A stretch of DNA of 64,000 nt, from positions 1-64,000 of the forward strand of contig JBBQZQ010000001.1 of the NCBI GenBank assembly GCA_038207565.1, written 5' to 3'. Below are positions 33,505 to 42,091 of this stretch, one piece after another; the stretch's first letter is position 1, and every line of letters begins with the position of its first letter. Below the pieces are notes generated by a model. The model searched no databases, was not told the DNA's origin, and saw nothing but the letters and a program-made list of their open reading frames with translations. A program made the position numbers and the translations under genes. Origin of the DNA: JALZAI01 sp038207565. Lineage in GTDB: Bacteria > Actinomycetota > Actinomycetes > Mycobacteriales > Jatrophihabitantaceae.

Positions 33505-34122
33505 TCAGACCGGACGGACCATCATCGGCAGCAGGGTATGCACCTGTGCGACCAGGTCATCGAGCACGCCGGGGCGCTCGCACAGATAACCGAGCAGCGC
33601 CTGTTGGAAGATGCCGTCGAACACGCCATAGGTTACGTGCGCATCCACGGCCGGTTCGACACCGGCGAGGTCGGCGTATCTGCTGATAACGCGCCAGATC
33701 ATCTGCTCAAGAGTCCGGTCGATAGAAGTGACCGCGTCTCGTAGCCCGTCCTCGAACATGCTCTGCGACCGGAGGTCGTACCAGAGGCGGTGCATCGGTG
33801 CCTCGTCGACGATCGTCTCGACCAGCTTTGCGGCGAAGGCTTCGAGCAGTTCCGGTGCGGTTGTCGCATCGGTGATGACGCCGTCGTAGCGGGTAACGCA
33901 GGTGGCCTTGTAGTGGCGCACGCAATAGATGATCAGCTCGAGTTTGTCGTTGAAGTAATAGTGCACGACGCCGTGACTGAACTCGGAATTGTTGGCGATT
34001 TCGCGCAGACTTGACCGTGCGTACCCGAGTTCGCCGAGCGTGCGCAACGCCGATTCGGCGAGCTGGGTACGTCGCTCGCCGTGCTTGTCGGCGAACGTCC
34101 GCCGCGCGGCTATTCCGGTCAT
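33505..34122 (-). CDS. TetR family transcriptional regulator
   Basis: 205 residues. The N-terminal HTH reads LAESALRTLGELGYARSSLR, EIANNSEFSHGVVHYYFNDK, the BetI-like subgroup. It is divergent from an SDR gene (now a pseudogene) with a 99-bp gap that contains a perfect TTGACAGCTGTCAA palindrome, its likely operator. Since its main target gene is broken, the regulator may be losing function or control other loci. Confidence 0.86.
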   Translation of the reverse strand: MTGIAARRTFADKHGERRTQLAESALRTLGELGYARSSLREIANNSEFSHGVVHYYFNDKLELIIYCVRHYKATCVTRYDGVITDATTAPELLEAFAAKLVETIVDEAPMHRLWYDLRSQSMFEDGLRDAVTSIDRTLEQMIWRVISRYADLAGVEPAVDAHVTYGVFDGIFQQALLGYLCERPGVLDDLVAQVHTLLPMMVRPV

Positions 34123-34177
34123 CAGCTCGACACTCTAACCGGCTCGGGTCGTTCCTTGACGGGCGTCCAGAAATCTC

Positions 34178-34191
34178 TTGACAGCTGTCAA
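34178..34191. promoter_or_regulatory. Probable TetR operator, perfect 14-bp palindrome
   Basis: TTGACAG immediately followed by CTGTCAA, in the middle of the divergent tetR-SDR region. It includes a TTGACA -35-like hexamer in each direction. Confidence 0.6.
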
Positions 34192-34221
34192 AGACAATGT
34201 GCACCATGTGGCGGCCGTCAC

Positions 34222-34851
34222 ATGACATCCCACGCCTTTCTGGCGCCTTCACTGACGCAATTCGACCTGATCGGACGCACAGCCTTCGTGACGGGTGGAG
34301 CCCAGGGCCTGGGGGAGGGCTCGGAGGGTTGGATATCGTGGTCAACAGCGCTGGCATCGAGATCACCAGCCTGATCGTCGACCTCGATCCCGTCGATATT
34401 CCCACGCAGCTCGAGGTCAACCTCCTGGGCACGGCGCTCGGCCTGAAGCATGCCTTCCGCACGATGCGCCCGGCGGTGCGGCCCGGCGGTGCGGCCCGGC
34501 GGTGCGGCCGGTAACGGCGGGACGGCCGGTAACGGCGGGACGATCATTATCGTTGCGTCGATCGCCGCGACCATTGCGTTTCCCGGCATCTCGATCTACT
34601 GCGCCACGAAGTCCGGGGTCGATCGGCTGACCCGGGTCGCGGCCATGGAGTCGGGCAAGCTCGGCTACGGCGTGCGGGTCAATGCTGTCAATCCGGGTCT
34701 GGTGCCGACCGCGATGGGTGCTGGTCTCGCCAACGACTGCGCGCGACTGGGCCCGTTCGCCTCCCCCGAGCAAGCCGTCGGTGCGGTTATCGAACTCACA
34801 CCGTCCGGCCGCCTGGGAGAGGTGGCCGACATGGCTGATGCACACCGGTGA
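34222..34851 (+). pseudogene. Short-chain dehydrogenase with internal deletion and repeat-induced frameshifts
   Basis: The start MTSHAFLAPSLTQFDLIGRT, then AFVTGGAQGLG, is an SDR cofactor loop. About 60 residues are then missing (junction about 34312-34328) and the sequence resumes in another frame with LDIVVNSAGIEITSLIVDLD and NLLGTALGLKHAFRTM. A tandem-repeat block (34468-34542) changes frame again, after which IIIVASIAATIAFPGISIYC, ATKSGVDRL and GVRVNAVNPGLVPTAM follow. Catalytic Ser/Tyr/Lys are encoded, but in different frames from the cofactor loop. The C-terminus is also odd. Not functional as it stands. Confidence 0.8.
34468..34542. repeat. Two adjoining tandem repeats (13 bp x3, 18 bp x2)
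   Basis: GCCCGGCGGTGCG is repeated three times without error (34468-34506), directly followed by two perfect copies of GCCGGTAACGGCGGGACG (34507-34542). The block lies inside the SDR pseudogene at a loop position and shifts its reading frame. Confidence 0.9.
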
Positions 34852-34864
34852 CCGGGGCGGGGCT

Positions 34865-35428
34865 TCAGGCGCTCAGCGCGCGCAGCTGGATGAGCAGGTC
34901 CGTGGCGATGGACGCCAGTGAGCGGTCCTGGTCCTCGCGGATCCATTGTGCGAACGCGATGCTGAAGACCGTGGCGCCGGACTCGGCGGCCAGGGTGGCG
35001 GCTGGTTCGGTGATGCCGCGCTCGCGCAGTGCCGCAGCGACCGAGTTGGCGAGGCCGGCGAGCTTGTGCCGTTCGCGTTCCTGCAGCGCGGGGTTGCTGT
35101 CGATCACCGCTTGCCGCATCCGCGAGTAGGGCCGGCGCTCGTCGGGGAAGAATGAGGCGGCGGAGTGCAGAGCAGCCGCAATAAGCTGCATCGGCGCGGC
35201 GTGTGCCGGGGCGGCGTTCATTCCGTCCAGGAACACGTGGACGAAGGCGTCCTGCCCGTAAAACAGCACGTCGCGCTTGTCGGCGAAGTAGCGGAAGAAT
35301 GTGCGCTCGGTCAGCCCAGCGGCTTCGGCGATCTCCGCCGCGGTGGTCCGCTCGAACCCGTGGGTGGCAAACAGCTCGAGGGCCGCCTTCTGAAGCCGCT
35401 CGGTGGCTCCCGGTTCCCATCGCGCCAT
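34865..35428 (-). CDS. TetR family transcriptional regulator
   Basis: 187 residues: ATERLQKAALELFATHGFER, TTAAEIAEAAGLTERTFFRY, FADKRDVLFYGQDAF is a clear TetR HTH. The C-terminal domain ends WIREDQDRSLASIATDLLIQ. It is divergent from the epimerase-like gene at 35513 (84-bp gap), with an inverted repeat CTGACAT...ATGTCAG between them. It most likely represses that gene. Confidence 0.88.
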   Translation of the reverse strand: MARWEPGATERLQKAALELFATHGFERTTAAEIAEAAGLTERTFFRYFADKRDVLFYGQDAFVHVFLDGMNAAPAHAAPMQLIAAALHSAASFFPDERRPYSRMRQAVIDSNPALQERERHKLAGLANSVAAALRERGITEPAATLAAESGATVFSIAFAQWIREDQDRSLASIATDLLIQLRALSA

Positions 35429-35455
35429 GGGACCGAGTCTAGGCGATGACAGAGG

Positions 35456-35483
35456 CTGACATCGACCTGTATCGTCATGTCAG
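35456..35483. promoter_or_regulatory. Probable TetR operator upstream of the epimerase-like gene
   Basis: CTGACAT (35456-35462) and ATGTCAG (35477-35483) are perfect 7-bp inverted arms separated by 14 bp. They lie between the divergent tetR and epimerase starts. Confidence 0.6.
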
Positions 35484-35512
35484 TCAAGGACATCTAATAC
35501 CAGGAGTACACC

Positions 35513-36403
35513 ATGCGCGTTTTCGTCACTGGAGCATCCGGCTGGATCGGTTCGGCCGTCACCGAGGACCTACTCGCGGCGGGCCACGAGGTGACCGGGA
35601 TGGCGCGGTCGGACTCGTCCGCGGCCGCGCTCGAGGCCAAGGGCGTGAAGGTCCGCCGCGGCGACCTCGACGACCTGGAGGACATCCGCGCCGGCGCTGA
35701 CGAGGCCGACGCCGTCATCCACCTCGCCAACAAGCACGACTGGTCGAACCCGGCCGCGTCGAACGCTGCCGAGCGGTCCGCGGTCCAGACGATCTGCGAC
35801 GCGCTCGCCGGCAGCAGCCGCCCGTTCCTGTTCGCGTCGGGCGTCGCAGCGCTCGCCCAAGGACGGCCGGCGACCGAGGCGGACCCGTCACCGTTCCATG
35901 GCCCGGACTCGCCGCGCGGCGGCGCCGAGAACCTCGCCTTCGAGTTCGTCGACCGCGCCGTGCGGGCGATCAGCCTGCGGTTCTCCCCGACCGTGCACGG
36001 CGTGCGCGACCATGGCTTCATCTCCCGCCTTACCGCCATCGCGCTCGACAAACGCGTGGCCGCCTACCCCGGCGACGGCGCGAACCGCTGGCCGGCCGTG
36101 CACCGTTCCGACGCAGCCCGCATGGTCAGGCTCGGCCTTGACAAGGCCCCGAGCGGCGCACGCCTGCACGCGGTTGGCGAGGAGGGCGTGCCCACCAGGC
36201 AGATCGCCGAGGCGATCGGCCGCGCCTTCGACCTGCCGGTCGCCTCGATCGACGCCGACGACGTCGCCGACCACTTCGGCTGGATCGGTGGATTCTTCGC
36301 GATGGACCTCTCGGCGACCAGCAGCGCCACGCAGGCCCTGCTCGACTGGACCCCCACCGGGCCTACGCTCGTCGAGGACATCGACGCAGGCGCCTACACG
36401 TGA
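35513..36403 (+). CDS. NAD(P)-dependent epimerase/atypical SDR
   Basis: 296 residues from ATG 35513 with CAGGAG seven bases before. The Rossmann motif VTGASGWIGSAV is at the N-terminus; then VRRGDLDDLEDI and ADAVIHLANKHD follow the extended/atypical SDR pattern. No clear YxxxK active site is seen at the expected place (the sequence there is RGGAENLAFEFVD), so it may be a reductase or regulatory-type atypical SDR rather than a sugar epimerase. The substrate is unknown. It probably belongs to a stress or xenobiotic response through the adjacent TetR. Confidence 0.8.
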   Translation: MRVFVTGASGWIGSAVTEDLLAAGHEVTGMARSDSSAAALEAKGVKVRRGDLDDLEDIRAGADEADAVIHLANKHDWSNPAASNAAERSAVQTICDALAGSSRPFLFASGVAALAQGRPATEADPSPFHGPDSPRGGAENLAFEFVDRAVRAISLRFSPTVHGVRDHGFISRLTAIALDKRVAAYPGDGANRWPAVHRSDAARMVRLGLDKAPSGARLHAVGEEGVPTRQIAEAIGRAFDLPVASIDADDVADHFGWIGGFFAMDLSATSSATQALLDWTPTGPTLVEDIDAGAYT

Positions 36404-36649
36404 GCGACCCGATCACCACACATCCACGGTCCTGACCACCGCCGAAACCAGCGGGATCGGACACGCCACGACCAAGCAGCCGCACGAGTGTGGTACCGCG
36501 TCGCGGCGACCGGTCACACCCAGGACTCCGTGGCCCAGAACGAGCTGCCCGCAGTGGTGCTCGTCCTGCAGGCGGACGCGCGGTCGTCCGCCGACACCTA
36601 CCCCGTGGCGCACAATGTCAGCTCGTAGTCGAGGGTCTCACCACCGTAT

Positions 36650-36830
36650 TCCCGAATGCGGAGATCACCAGTCCGACCCCAGCTCGCGATGGTGCCCTCG
36701 CTCGCCGTCGTGCCGGCGTCGAGCCCGATCCGAGTCAACGCGGTGAGTCCGGGCCCGCTCGAGAAACCGATCTGGTCCAGCGCAGGGGCGTCGCAGAAGA
36801 CGTCGCCGCGATCCTGCGATTCCGCGTGGC
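36650..36830 (+). pseudogene. SDR C-terminal relic
   Basis: Within otherwise unreadable DNA the segment PIRVNAVSPGPLEKPIW matches the 'IRVNAVSPGxxxTP' strand of short-chain dehydrogenases; flanks are degenerate. The rest of 36404-36898 has no gene I can name. Confidence 0.5.
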
Positions 36831-36898
36831 CCGCAATCCGTTCGGCTGCGAGTCGTCCAGCGCGTCGCTACGTGTCAGAATTCTTCCGCCCCGAGCGG

Positions 36899-37090
36899 TC
36901 AGCAACGAAACGCGGCGAGCGCCTCTGGAGAGGGGTGACCCCAGCCGATGCAGAAGAGGCGCCCCGCCGGGTCGGCATACACCTGATGGCCCTCGTCGCT
37001 GTCCAAATTGGGAGCTGACTGGAGTAGGCCGGCGCCGATGATGCTGCGCCAGGTCTCGTCCTCGAGGACGCGCCCGCTGACCAATATGGG
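36899..37090 (-). pseudogene. VOC/glyoxalase-fold protein, C-terminal relic
   Basis: The minus frame reads TWRSIIGAGLLQSAPNLDSD, then EGHQVYADPAGRLFCIGWGH. 'VYADPAGHPFCI' is the last strand of a common actinobacterial VOC-fold family. The N-terminal half is missing or degenerate upstream. Nothing further is recognised in 37091-37534. Confidence 0.6.
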
Positions 37091-37534
37091 CGTGAGTCGT
37101 CAGCACGCGGCCTTATCCACCAGTCGAACCCGCCCCAGCATTTCCCTTCGGGCTGGAATGAGGCCTGCGTGATATCGATCCATCTGTGCACGACGATATT
37201 CGCCGCGAGGCCACCCATAACGGGTCGGCGCGCGGGGTACGTGTGATGTCAGCGGCATGAGCGCGCTGCGGCGCGTCAGCGGCAGACCCAATAGAGCCTG
37301 ATCAATCGTTGCCGCCCGCACATCGGCGTGGTCGGGCGCTCGGGCAGAGCTGCCTCGTTCAGAATTCGAGCACGAGATGCGCCGTGATGTCGATGCCTGT
37401 TTCGGCTTCGCGGCGGGCCGGTGCTGCCTCGACCACGTCGTGGTTTCCGGTGGCGTTGCGGAGCGTGGTCCGCGTCGTCGGGCCGCAGGGCACCGTCCGT
37501 CGCGCGGTCGGCGCGGATCTGCGACTCTGAGCCC

Positions 37535-38101
37535 ATGGCGATCATCGTCCAGCCGGTCGGCGAGGCGTTCTTCGATGATATCCAGACGATCTTCGGGGCC
37601 AAGGGCCAGGCCGCGCGCTGCCAGTGCCAGGGCTACCGGATGGGCTGGTACGCACAGCACTCCGACGATGTTCAGGGCCGCCGCGAGCTGCTCCGCGACC
37701 AGGTGGTCGAGGGACACGGACTCGTGGCCCACCTCGACGGTGAGCCGGTGGGCTGGTGCTCGCTGGCGCCACGCAGCGACTACACCTACCTGCGTCAGAC
37801 GACGTGGAAGGGCCGCACCGAGGACAAGGACGATGCGAGCATCTGGGCGGTCACCTGCTTCGTGACGCGAGCAGGCTTCCGCCACCAAGGCGTGAGCCGC
37901 GCGCTGGTCGGCGGCACGATCAACTTGGCCCGCGACCATGGCGCCCGGGCCGTCGAGGCGTATCCGATGAAGCCGGCCACGGGTAGGGACGTCACCTGGG
38001 GCGAGATGCACGTCGGGGCGCTCAGCTCATTCCTCGCTGCTGGATTCCGGGTCGTGCACGTGCCATCGCTGCGCCGAGCGATCGTGCGCTACGACTACTA
38101 G
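37535..38101 (+). CDS. GNAT family N-acetyltransferase
   Basis: 188 residues from ATG 37535. It contains a Cys-rich segment ARCQCQGYRMGW near the N-terminus and a GNAT acetyl-CoA region: EPVGWCSLAPRSDY, IWAVTCFVTRAGFRHQGVSR, ALVGGTINLARDHGARAVEA, with the R/Q-x-x-G-x-S/A pyrophosphate loop (RHQGVSR). This is a known actinobacterial GNAT subgroup with CxC near the start; the acceptor is unknown. Stands alone among relics. Confidence 0.82.
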   Translation: MAIIVQPVGEAFFDDIQTIFGAKGQAARCQCQGYRMGWYAQHSDDVQGRRELLRDQVVEGHGLVAHLDGEPVGWCSLAPRSDYTYLRQTTWKGRTEDKDDASIWAVTCFVTRAGFRHQGVSRALVGGTINLARDHGARAVEAYPMKPATGRDVTWGEMHVGALSSFLAAGFRVVHVPSLRRAIVRYDY

Positions 38102-38376
38102 ACCCGTCTGATCTCTTTGCCCGCAAAGGGGTACGGCACGCCGCATCCGACGACGGCGAGGCCTTCGCTCGAGTCCGGACAGCAACCATCCAGATCATCG
38201 ATCCCGCACTGGAGTGCACGCTCATCAGCATGCTCGCATCGTGCGGGCGACCGTCGGGGCCGAGCGGCCAACAGGCACATACGGCTTGATAATGCGCACC
38301 GTCAGCTTCGATCCGGGGTGCGCGACATCGGGGGCCTCTCGCGCGGCCGCCGCGGAGTCTCGCGTTCTGCGGCGGG

Positions 38377-38655
38377 TTGCCTGAATGGTGGGAGATGACT
38401 ACCGGCCCCTCGCGCTTGTCACTGTGGTCGACCGACTCGCTGCTGTTAATCGGATCTCGCGGTTCGGTGCTGTGCATCGGCCGCATCGGATCGGTGGCCT
38501 CGATCGGGAGTATCGGTTCGGCCGGATCGATCCTGTCTATCGGCTCGGCATTGTCGGTGGGTTCGGCTTTGATCGTTCTCGCCGCCGCACCCGACCTGCT
38601 CAGCGCCCGTCCACGCAGGCATAGCGAGATCCGTCCGGGCACCCCAGCGCCTTGA
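38377..38655 (+). CDS. Short Ile-Gly-Ser repeat protein
   Basis: 92 residues from a TTG at 38377 (GGCGGG upstream), or 86 from ATG 38395. After PSRLSLWSTDSLLLIGSRGS the chain repeats the hexad-like unit [S/A]-[V/I]-x-[S/C]-I-G, for example GSVASIGSIGSAGSILSIGS, then ends with a hydrophobic stretch and ARPRRHSEIRPG. The period of about six and alternating small/hydrophobic residues suggest a beta-solenoid or membrane-associated repeat. I recall similar IGS-repeat proteins in actinobacteria but no assigned function. Confidence 0.6.
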   Translation: MPEWWEMTTGPSRLSLWSTDSLLLIGSRGSVLCIGRIGSVASIGSIGSAGSILSIGSALSVGSALIVLAAAPDLLSARPRRHSEIRPGTPAP

Positions 38656-38660
38656 TCGAA

Positions 38661-39293
38661 CTAGAGCAAACGACGGTGTGGCGCGGCCTTCACGGTGTTG
38701 CTCGGTTTCGGTTGATGTAGTCCGGCGATGAGTAGGCCGACCATGCGGCGAGCGTCGTAGCGGGAGTCGCCGTCGATGCTGACGCACAGGTTGCCGACGC
38801 CCCGCATCAATTCGAGGGCGTCGACGTCTGCCCCGATTTCGCCGGCCTGTTCACACGCCTCGAGCAGCTGCGTGCACGCGGGCACGAGGCGGTCGAGGAA
38901 GTAGGTGTGTAGAGCCTCGAAGCCGGCGTGGTCGGAGCGCATCGCCGCGGCGAGTCCGTGCTTGGTGACCAGGAAGTCGACGAACAGATCGACCCACTGC
39001 GACAGCGCGTCGTAGGGCGATTCGTTGTCGGCGAGCAGAGCTGGCCCCGCCTGGGCGCAGGCGTCGACCTGGTGGCGGTAGACGGCGATGATCAAATTCG
39101 CCCGGGTAGGGAAGTGGCGGTAGATCGTGCCCATCCCCACGCCGGCCTTCGTCGCGATGTCACGCACCGGCGCCTCGACGCCGGAAGTGACGAAGACATG
39201 GGCGGCCGCGGCGAGCAGTGCCTGTTCATTGCGCCGAGCGTCGGCCCGCTTGCGCGGTGACGACGGGTGCGTGGGTTCTCCGTCGACCGGCAT
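38661..39293 (-). CDS. TetR family transcriptional regulator
   Basis: 210 residues: NEQALLAAAAHVFVTSGVEA, PVRDIATKAGVGMGTIYRHF, PTRANLIIAVYRHQVDA is the TetR HTH; the C-terminal domain contains ALSQWVDLFVDFLVTKHGLA, a common family (SBP-type TetR C-domain). Divergent from the aldo-keto reductase gene, with a symmetrical operator between. Expected to repress the AKR-LLM pair and itself. Confidence 0.88.
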   Translation of the reverse strand: MPVDGEPTHPSSPRKRADARRNEQALLAAAAHVFVTSGVEAPVRDIATKAGVGMGTIYRHFPTRANLIIAVYRHQVDACAQAGPALLADNESPYDALSQWVDLFVDFLVTKHGLAAAMRSDHAGFEALHTYFLDRLVPACTQLLEACEQAGEIGADVDALELMRGVGNLCVSIDGDSRYDARRMVGLLIAGLHQPKPSNTVKAAPHRRLL

Positions 39294-39316
39294 ATCGCAC
39301 CCCTCCTCTACGCATC

Positions 39317-39362
39317 TTGCGAATCGGAACCATGCTCCGTATATTAGATGGAGCGTTGTTCC
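39317..39362 (+). promoter_or_regulatory. Promoter plus nested palindromic operator of the AKR-LLM operon
   Basis: TTGCGA (39317-39322), a 17-bp spacer and TATATT (39340-39345) form a standard promoter. Two nested inverted repeats share the same centre (39344): GGAAC/GTTCC at 39326-39330/39358-39362 and GCTCC/GGAGC at 39334-39338/39350-39354. The operator therefore covers the -10 box, as expected for TetR repression. Confidence 0.75.
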
Positions 39363-39434
39363 ATTTTATCGATGATGCCATATCGGTCGAGGTGGTCACG
39401 ACGTGTACAGCTCACAAGCGAGGGGAATCAGCTC

Positions 39435-40466
39435 ATGCAGTACCGCACCTTGGGCCGCACTGGTGTGCAGGTCAGCTCACTCGTGCTCGGCGCCATGAAC
39501 TTCGGCGCGATTGGGCGCACCACCCAGGACGAGGCGACGGCGATCATCGATGCCGCGCTGGAGGCCGGTGTCAACCTGATCGACACCGCCGACTTCTACA
39601 GCCATGGCGAATCCGAGGAGATGGTCGGCAAAGCCATCGGCGCGATCGCCGGCCGGCGCGACGAGGTCGTGCTCGCCACGAAGGCGACCCTGCCGATGGG
39701 CGAGCGGCGCAACCACAACGGCAGCTCGCGCCGCTGGTTGGTGACCGAGCTCGACAACAGCCTGCGCCGCTTGGGCGTCGATCACGTCGATCTCTACCAA
39801 ATCCACCGCTGGGACCCAAGCACCAGCGATGAGGAGACGCTGTCGTCACTCACCGACCTGCAGCGCGCCGGCAAGATCCGCTACTTCGGCTCCTCAACCT
39901 TCCCCGCATACCGCATCGTGCAGGCGCAGTGGGCCGCGCGGGAGAATCACCTGAGCCGCTACGTCACCGAGCAGCCCGGCTACTCGATCCTGCAGCGCGG
40001 CATCGAAACCCATGTGCTGCCCGTCACGCAGGAGTACGGTCTCGGCGTACTGGTGTGGAGCCCGCTGGCCTCGGGCTGGCTGTCGGGCGCGATCCGCGAG
40101 GGCCGCGAGATCTCGACCAGCCGCTCGACGCTCATGCCCCAACGCTTCGATACCACCGTCGCGGTCAACCAGGCCAAGCTCGACGCCGTCGAGCAGCTTG
40201 CCAAGGTCGCCGACCAGGCTGGGCTGACGATGGTCCAGCTCGGGCTCGGTTTCGTGACCGCGCACCCGGCCGTGACCAGCGCGATCATCGGCCCGCGCAC
40301 GATCGACCACCTCCACTCCCAGCTCGCCGCCGCCGACACCGTGCTCTCGCCGGACGTGCTCGACGCGATCGACGCGATCGTCACCCCCGGCCTCGACCTG
40401 GCGCCGGAGGAGAAGATCGACACGCCACCGTCGCTGCTCGACCCGTCGTTGCGGCGTCGGCGATGA
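39435..40466 (+). CDS. Aldo/keto reductase
   Basis: 343 residues from ATG 39435 (GAGGGG upstream; the longer frame from 39348 covers the promoter). AKR (alpha/beta)8 barrel motifs: MQYRTLGRTGVQVSSLVLGA, LIDTADFYSHGESEEMVGKA with Asp50 and Tyr55, Lys in VLATKATLP, and His in YQIHRWDP complete the catalytic tetrad. GPRTIDHLHSQLAA is the cofactor-phosphate region. NADPH-dependent reduction of an unknown carbonyl. The stop overlaps the LLM start (ATGA), and both are under the divergent TetR. Confidence 0.9.
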   Translation: MQYRTLGRTGVQVSSLVLGAMNFGAIGRTTQDEATAIIDAALEAGVNLIDTADFYSHGESEEMVGKAIGAIAGRRDEVVLATKATLPMGERRNHNGSSRRWLVTELDNSLRRLGVDHVDLYQIHRWDPSTSDEETLSSLTDLQRAGKIRYFGSSTFPAYRIVQAQWAARENHLSRYVTEQPGYSILQRGIETHVLPVTQEYGLGVLVWSPLASGWLSGAIREGREISTSRSTLMPQRFDTTVAVNQAKLDAVEQLAKVADQAGLTMVQLGLGFVTAHPAVTSAIIGPRTIDHLHSQLAAADTVLSPDVLDAIDAIVTPGLDLAPEEKIDTPPSLLDPSLRRRR

Positions 40467-41329
40467 CCGCGATCAGCTTCGGGATCATGACCGCGCCCTC
40501 GCAGGTCGACTACTCCGACATCCTGCGGGTCTGGCAGCAGGCGGACACGATCGAGAAGATCGAGCACGCCTGGCTGTTCGACCACCTTATGCCGATCTTC
40601 GGTAATCCGGACGGCCCGACCTTCGAGGGGTGGACGCTGCTGTGCGCCCTCGCCGCGCAGACCCAGCGGCTGCGCCTCGGGCTGCTCGTCACGAGTAACC
40701 GGATCCGTCCGCCGGCGATCCTCGCCAAGATCGCCGCGACCGTCGACATCGTCTCCGGCGGACGGCTCGAGTTTGGCATCGGCGCGGGCTCACTGCCCAG
40801 CGTGCCCTTCGCCCGACGCGAGTACCAAGCGAACGGCCTGCCCTTCCACGACGCCGCGTACGCGGTGGGCAGCCTGGCCGAGGCGTGCACGATCATCACG
40901 CGGTTGTGGACCGAGACCGAACCGTTCGACTTCGAGGGCACCTACCACCAGCTCACCGGCGCGTTCGGCAACCCCAAACCCGTCCAGCGACCACATCCGC
41001 CCATCGTGATCGGTGGCCGCTCCACTGCGACGCTGCGCGTGGTCGCCGCGCACGCCGATGTGTGGAACATCCCGGGCGGCGACATCGCCGACATGATCAG
41101 CCGCAGCGCACTGCTGGATCGCTTCTGCGCCGAGATCGGACGTGATCCCGCTGCGATCACCCGCTCCACTGCACTCCCGGCCTCCTACGACCAGCCGGGT
41201 GACGTGCGGGGCGCGATCGAAGAAGCGACCGATGCCGGCTTCAGGCACATCATCCTGATGCTCCCGGCGCCTTATCCCCACAACGTCGCCCGCTGGGTCG
41301 CCGACGAACTCATCGCACCGTCGGTCTAG
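40463..41329 (+). CDS. LLM-class (F420-dependent) oxidoreductase
   Basis: 288 residues from ATG 40463, overlapping the AKR stop by 4 bases. Luciferase-like barrel: AWLFDHLMPIFGNPDGPTFE, LAAQTQRLRLGLLVTSNRIR, PPAILAKIAATVDIVSGGRL, EFGIGAGSLPSVPFARREYQ, PPIVIGG. The pattern 'G...R.P..lAk..atlD..SgGR' is that of F420-dependent enzymes. Substrate unknown; its coupling to an AKR suggests a two-step redox conversion of a xenobiotic or secondary metabolite. Confidence 0.88.
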   Translation: MTAISFGIMTAPSQVDYSDILRVWQQADTIEKIEHAWLFDHLMPIFGNPDGPTFEGWTLLCALAAQTQRLRLGLLVTSNRIRPPAILAKIAATVDIVSGGRLEFGIGAGSLPSVPFARREYQANGLPFHDAAYAVGSLAEACTIITRLWTETEPFDFEGTYHQLTGAFGNPKPVQRPHPPIVIGGRSTATLRVVAAHADVWNIPGGDIADMISRSALLDRFCAEIGRDPAAITRSTALPASYDQPGDVRGAIEEATDAGFRHIILMLPAPYPHNVARWVADELIAPSV

Positions 41330-41431
41330 CTCGTTCAACGGGCCCTCGACCGGAGCAAGTGCGCGATGGGTAAACACACCGCAAGGCTCATCTGCGCGTC
41401 CGGTACGCGGTGCCGCGTCCGCGCAGACGAA

Positions 41432-41719
41432 TCATTCGCTGATGCGCCCGTTCGTCGTCGACGGTAGGTCCCCAAGCGAACAGATCGGGACCGCAATCCG
41501 CCCCTCGAGGCCGGCGGCACGTGCACGTGCCTCATCTGTTGGTTTTGCGACGCCGCCCGGCAGCATCGCTGTGCGGGCGTTGAGCGCCGCGATCAAAGCG
41601 TCGAATGCATCGTCGGAGCGTTCGCAGAGCTGGCGCTGGTCGTCCTCGAGGACCAGCCACGGCGCTGCCAGCTTTGACGACAAGCAGCTCCTTGATCCGG
41701 GTTCCCCATTGATCAGCAA
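41432..41719 (-). pseudogene. DUF429-type protein, C-terminal relic
   Basis: CERSDDAFDALIAALNARTA and RARAAGLEGRIAVP resemble the C-terminus of DUF429 (RNase-H-like) proteins. The N-terminal region is degenerate. Flanking DNA 41330-41431 and 41720-42091 holds nothing I can name with confidence. Confidence 0.45.
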
Positions 41720-42091
41720 GCGCCATCCTGTCTACAGGACGAGGGTCGAGACTTGTGCGCGAAGCAACAAGTGCGCAGGCGATGCCGGCGCCTGGGGGAG
41801 CGACGAGGGCGCCCTGGTCGTGCCTAAACCAGCGCGTCGTGGGCAGCCTGCTGGTCTGGACCGAGCGTGGCCGCGAACTCGAATTCCTGCGGCTGCCCGT
41901 TGGCGCTCGTCGTCGACTTCTAGTCAGCCGGAGCAGACGCTTGTTCTCGGCCCGCAGTCTTGCGCCCTGAGCCGCAGCTCGGCCAACTTGGCCTCCAGCG
42001 ACGGAAACCAGCGATGTCGGCTCATAGGAAGGTGGATCTTCGGTCTACTCGGCGATGTTGCGCAATTTGCACCATCGATGCGTTCGGTCGG

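Noticed and set aside
37100..38011. 303-codon minus-strand frame opposite the GNAT gene
   Set aside because: Overlaps a well-supported acetyltransferase and has no motif of its own.
41755..42060. Possible coiled-coil transposase or primase start on the minus strand
   Set aside because: Only a few Leu/Glu/Arg heptad-like words across changing frames; not enough to name a family.
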